Assembly: GCA_937995275.1 (NCBI GenBank)
Contig: CALKKN010000361.1
Span: 1 to 9,094 of the forward strand
Direction: 5' to 3'
DNA length: 9,094 nt
From: an uncultured Lysobacterales bacterium
Lineage (GTDB): Bacteria; Pseudomonadota; Gammaproteobacteria; Xanthomonadales; SZUA-36
Shown here piece by piece: positions 7,102 to 9,094 of this stretch (within the stretch, counting starts at the first letter, position 1; each line of letters opens with the position of its first letter). The translations under genes were made by a program, and so were the position numbers. The notes under the pieces were generated by a model, which saw only the letters and a list, made by a program, of their open reading frames with translations, made no database searches and was not told the DNA's origin.

Positions 7102-7877
7102 ACAAGCTCGACATCACGAAAAACTGGCTGCCGCGTTATACGGGCATGCCGCTGGACCGCTTTGGCGACTACATCCTGCTGACCAACTTCAACAACTACG
7201 TCCACCTGTTCGCCGAACAGTTCGGTTGCGATGTCTACGGCGAGGACCGCACCATGCCGGCGGCCACCAACGACGCCGGGCTGAGCATCATCAATTTCGG
7301 CATGGGGTCGAGCAACGCTGCCACCGTCATGGATCTGCTGAGCTCGATCAGGCCCAAAGGCGTGCTGTTTCTGGGCAAGTGCGGAGGGCTCAAGAAGTCG
7401 ACCGAAATCGGCCACCTCATCCTGCCCATCGCGGCCATTCGCGGCGAGGGAACGAGCGACGACTACTTCCCGCCGGAGGTGCCGGCCCTGCCCTCGTTCA
7501 AACTGCACAAGTTCGTTTCGGACAAGATCCTCGCGCACGGCCTCGATTACCGGACCGGGGTCATCTACACGACCAACCGCCGGGTTTGGGAACATGACGA
7601 GGCCTTCCACCTCAAACTCCACGCCATGACCTGCATGGGCATCGACATGGAGACCGCGACGCTGTTCATCGTCGGTCACGCCAATGAAATCGCGCGCGGC
7701 GCCCTGCTGTTGGTTTCGGACGTGCCGGTTACGCCCGATGGCGTCAAGACCGAAGAATCCGACCGCAAGGTCACCGCGCAATGGGTCAAGCTGCACCTGC
7801 AGATCGGCATCGAGGCCATGACCGAACTCGGCCAGAAGGGCGAACCCATCAAGCACTTCCGTTACGAGCCGGGCTAG
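7095..7877 (+). CDS. amn: AMP nucleosidase, short form
   Basis: Predicted to hydrolyse AMP to adenine and ribose 5-phosphate (EC 3.2.2.4), adjusting the adenylate pool in the cytoplasm. The 260-residue protein has the nucleoside phosphorylase fold. Visible features are ILLTNFNNYVHLFAE (27-41), a conserved MPAATNDAGLSIINFGMG stretch (54-71), glycine-rich LFLGKCGGLK (91-100), RGEGTSDDY (116-124), the ribose-binding-type segment GIDMETATLF (182-191), and LLVSDVPVTPDGVKTEESD (205-223), where D209 is in the position of the catalytic aspartate. E. coli Amn is about 484 residues with an N-terminal regulatory domain; that domain is absent here, as in the short enzymes of Bacteroidetes. There is no truncation: the start has a GGGAGGG site and overlaps the hda stop by 7 bases. 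It is the last gene of the plus-strand operon. Another nucleosidase or phosphorylase of the fold is possible, but overall similarity favours AMP nucleosidase. Confidence 0.85.
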   Translation: MLNKLDITKNWLPRYTGMPLDRFGDYILLTNFNNYVHLFAEQFGCDVYGEDRTMPAATNDAGLSIINFGMGSSNAATVMDLLSSIRPKGVLFLGKCGGLKKSTEIGHLILPIAAIRGEGTSDDYFPPEVPALPSFKLHKFVSDKILAHGLDYRTGVIYTTNRRVWEHDEAFHLKLHAMTCMGIDMETATLFIVGHANEIARGALLLVSDVPVTPDGVKTEESDRKVTAQWVKLHLQIGIEAMTELGQKGEPIKHFRYEPG

Positions 7878-7914
7878 GGGCGAAATTGCGTCCTGTCGGC
7901 TGCCCATTTCTGGT

Positions 7915-7936
7915 GTAGGAGCGGCTTCAGCCGCGA
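7915..7936. repeat. REP-like palindromic element (GTAGGAGCGG type)
   Basis: A GTAGGA head is followed by a hairpin with arms GCGGC (7921-7925) and GCCGC (7930-7934), loop TTCA, then GA. This matches the extragenic palindromes with a conserved GTAG head known from Pseudomonas, Stenotrophomonas and Xanthomonas genomes, which are thought to be moved by RAYT (TnpA-REP) transposases encoded elsewhere. It is the only copy I see in the window. It lies 37 bases past the AMP nucleosidase stop and 27 bases before the end of the convergent minus-strand gene, where such elements often sit. It may act as a bidirectional terminator or mRNA 3' end; no T-tract is present. Confidence 0.72.
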
Positions 7937-7963
7937 TTGGGGTTCGTCCGGTGCCGACGACGC

Positions 7964-9094
7964 CTACTTGAAGGTGATGCGTCCGTCGATGACCAGCGCG
8001 TCCGTGCTGAAACGCACTTTGGCCAGGCTTCGATCGGCGGTGGCCTGGAACGCGGCGCGGCCGGCTTTGGCGATCGTCTTCACGGCATCGTGGCCTTTGT
8101 GATGCCCCTCCTCCGACTTCTCGCCGTGCGTTTCCACGCTGTATCGATCCGTCAGCTCCAGATAGGCTGCGGTGTCGTAGCTGACTGAGAGGAACAAGCC
8201 TTTGGGGCCGGCCTCGCGGTCGAGGAAAGCGGGCAGGCCCTGTTCCTCGCCGGCGCCCATGGACAATCCAATGGCGTCATCGGACATCGCTGCAAAGGCG
8301 ATCATGCCCGGTACCGGCAGCATTGATTCGGGCAGGCGCACCGGCGGGTCGCCGGCGGTGATGGCGAGTTCCGACAGATCGGGCAGCAACATTTGCGCCA
8401 TGCCGACGAACATCTCGGGTTGTTCGACATGCACGGCCAGGTGCCCACGGGCGTCGGTGGGCATCGACCGGCCGCCCAGGCGGACGTCATCCACACTGAT
8501 CCGGACACCGCGGAAGTTGTTCACGAAGGGCGGCATGGGCTGCTCCAGCCGTGCGAGCGTATCCGCCGCGCTTTGATTGAGGTCCTGCAGGTGTTCGCAG
8601 ACGAATGGATCGGCGACGATGGTCGCGGCCTCCTCCTGAACGAAGTCACGCACGGCGCCAAGGCGCATCCCGAAGGCGAAATCCATCATGCGGGCCGTTG
8701 CTTCGTCGACCGCGGGCACCTCGGCCACCAGGTCCATCAGCCTGGCGGCCAGGGCAGCGGGCGATTCCACCCGGTACTGGTACGCGATCGCGTCGGTGGT
8801 CAGTTCGGTCGTGCCCGCCGTCATCCGCGGCGCCTGGTCGATGATGCTGTGAATTTCCGCGACACAGTCGGCGCCAAGGGAACTGAAGTCAGCACTGCCC
8901 GAGTCCGCCAAAACGCGTGCCGTAAGCGCATCGGGCTGCAGGAACTGGTCGGCCAGCTCATGCAGTTCCACGATACCGGAGCCGTAGGGCGTGTACCCGT
9001 GGCGCTGGTTCAGGTCGACCAGCCGCGTCCGTGCGTCACTGTCGCCGGGCATCTCCAGCCCGAGGAATGCCGGCAACAGTTCCTGCTCGGCGCT
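7964..9094 (-). CDS. Uncharacterised protein, N-terminus outside the window
   Basis: I do not recognise a named family. At least 376 residues are encoded; the frame is open to the window edge, so the start and any signal peptide are missing. An in-frame TTG at 9076 is not a credible start. Visible features, numbered from the first in-window residue, are two cysteines, C77 and C166, which could form a disulfide if the protein is exported; HGYTPYGSGIVELHELAD (32-49); a long alpha-rich region around 111-185; DPPVRLPESMLPVPG (249-263); a histidine-rich loop HGEKSEEGHHKGH (323-335); and a final strand pair ending DALVIDGRITFK. The repeating alternation of helices and beta strands resembles large exported or lipoprotein hypotheticals of gammaproteobacteria, but that is impression rather than identification. 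It converges on amn across a gap with a REP element and is probably a separate transcription unit. The codon pattern looks like that of its neighbours. Confidence 0.75.
   Translation of the reverse strand, partial: SAEQELLPAFLGLEMPGDSDARTRLVDLNQRHGYTPYGSGIVELHELADQFLQPDALTARVLADSGSADFSSLGADCVAEIHSIIDQAPRMTAGTTELTTDAIAYQYRVESPAALAARLMDLVAEVPAVDEATARMMDFAFGMRLGAVRDFVQEEAATIVADPFVCEHLQDLNQSAADTLARLEQPMPPFVNNFRGVRISVDDVRLGGRSMPTDARGHLAVHVEQPEMFVGMAQMLLPDLSELAITAGDPPVRLPESMLPVPGMIAFAAMSDDAIGLSMGAGEEQGLPAFLDREAGPKGLFLSVSYDTAAYLELTDRYSVETHGEKSEEGHHKGHDAVKTIAKAGRAAFQATADRSLAKVRFSTDALVIDGRITFK

Noticed and set aside
6951..7907. A 318-codon minus-strand frame opposite hda and amn
   Set aside because: It overlaps two well-supported genes and its translation shows no family motif or ribosome site; it is a mirror of amn codon structure.
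1..9094. Possible mobile island, defence system, biosynthetic cluster or CRISPR array
   Set aside because: Gene order is conserved housekeeping with uniform GC-rich codon use. No transposase, integrase, direct-repeat array, toxin-antitoxin pair or nuclease gene was found.

Overview
This is a high-GC, tightly packed chromosomal window from a gammaproteobacterium. The evidence is the gene order: DUF2066 protein, AI-2E/PerM-type permease and hda diverge from purM, purN and a DUF3108 protein. I recall the same arrangement around purMN in Pseudomonas and relatives. A short repeat of the GTAGGAGCGG-type REP class, common in Xanthomonadales and pseudomonads, fits this placement. A finer assignment, such as a Xanthomonadales- or Chromatiales-like lineage, is a guess. 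I see no tRNA, rRNA, CRISPR array, insertion sequence, integrase or phage gene.

Left half, minus strand, read right to left: purM (AIR synthetase, GTG start), purN (GAR transformylase), an exported DUF3108 protein, and a lipoprotein M48 zinc metalloprotease with TPR repeats (BepA/YfgC-like) carrying an extra C-terminal domain. The genes overlap by 4, 20 and 4 bases, so they are probably one transcript with translational coupling. The first two make purines in the cytoplasm; the last two act in the envelope.

Right half, plus strand: an exported DUF2066 protein, an AI-2E family permease, hda (the DnaA regulator of replication initiation) and a short-form AMP nucleosidase. Junctions are an 11-base overlap, exact abutment and a 7-base overlap, so this is probably a second operon. 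The two operons diverge from a short region (about 4142-4202, or to 4229 if DUF2066 starts later) holding an AT-rich patch that is the likely promoter site for both. One side makes purine nucleotides and the other ends with an enzyme that breaks AMP into adenine and ribose 5-phosphate.

Right edge: an 86-base convergent gap holds one REP-like hairpin. Beyond it lies an uncharacterised minus-strand gene whose start is outside the window. The locus is mostly conserved housekeeping. The points most worth attention are the AMP nucleosidase coupled to hda, the extra domain on the M48 protease, the unrecognised partial protein, and the divergent promoter with its ambiguous DUF2066 start. I found no convincing new defence, mobile or RNA system.
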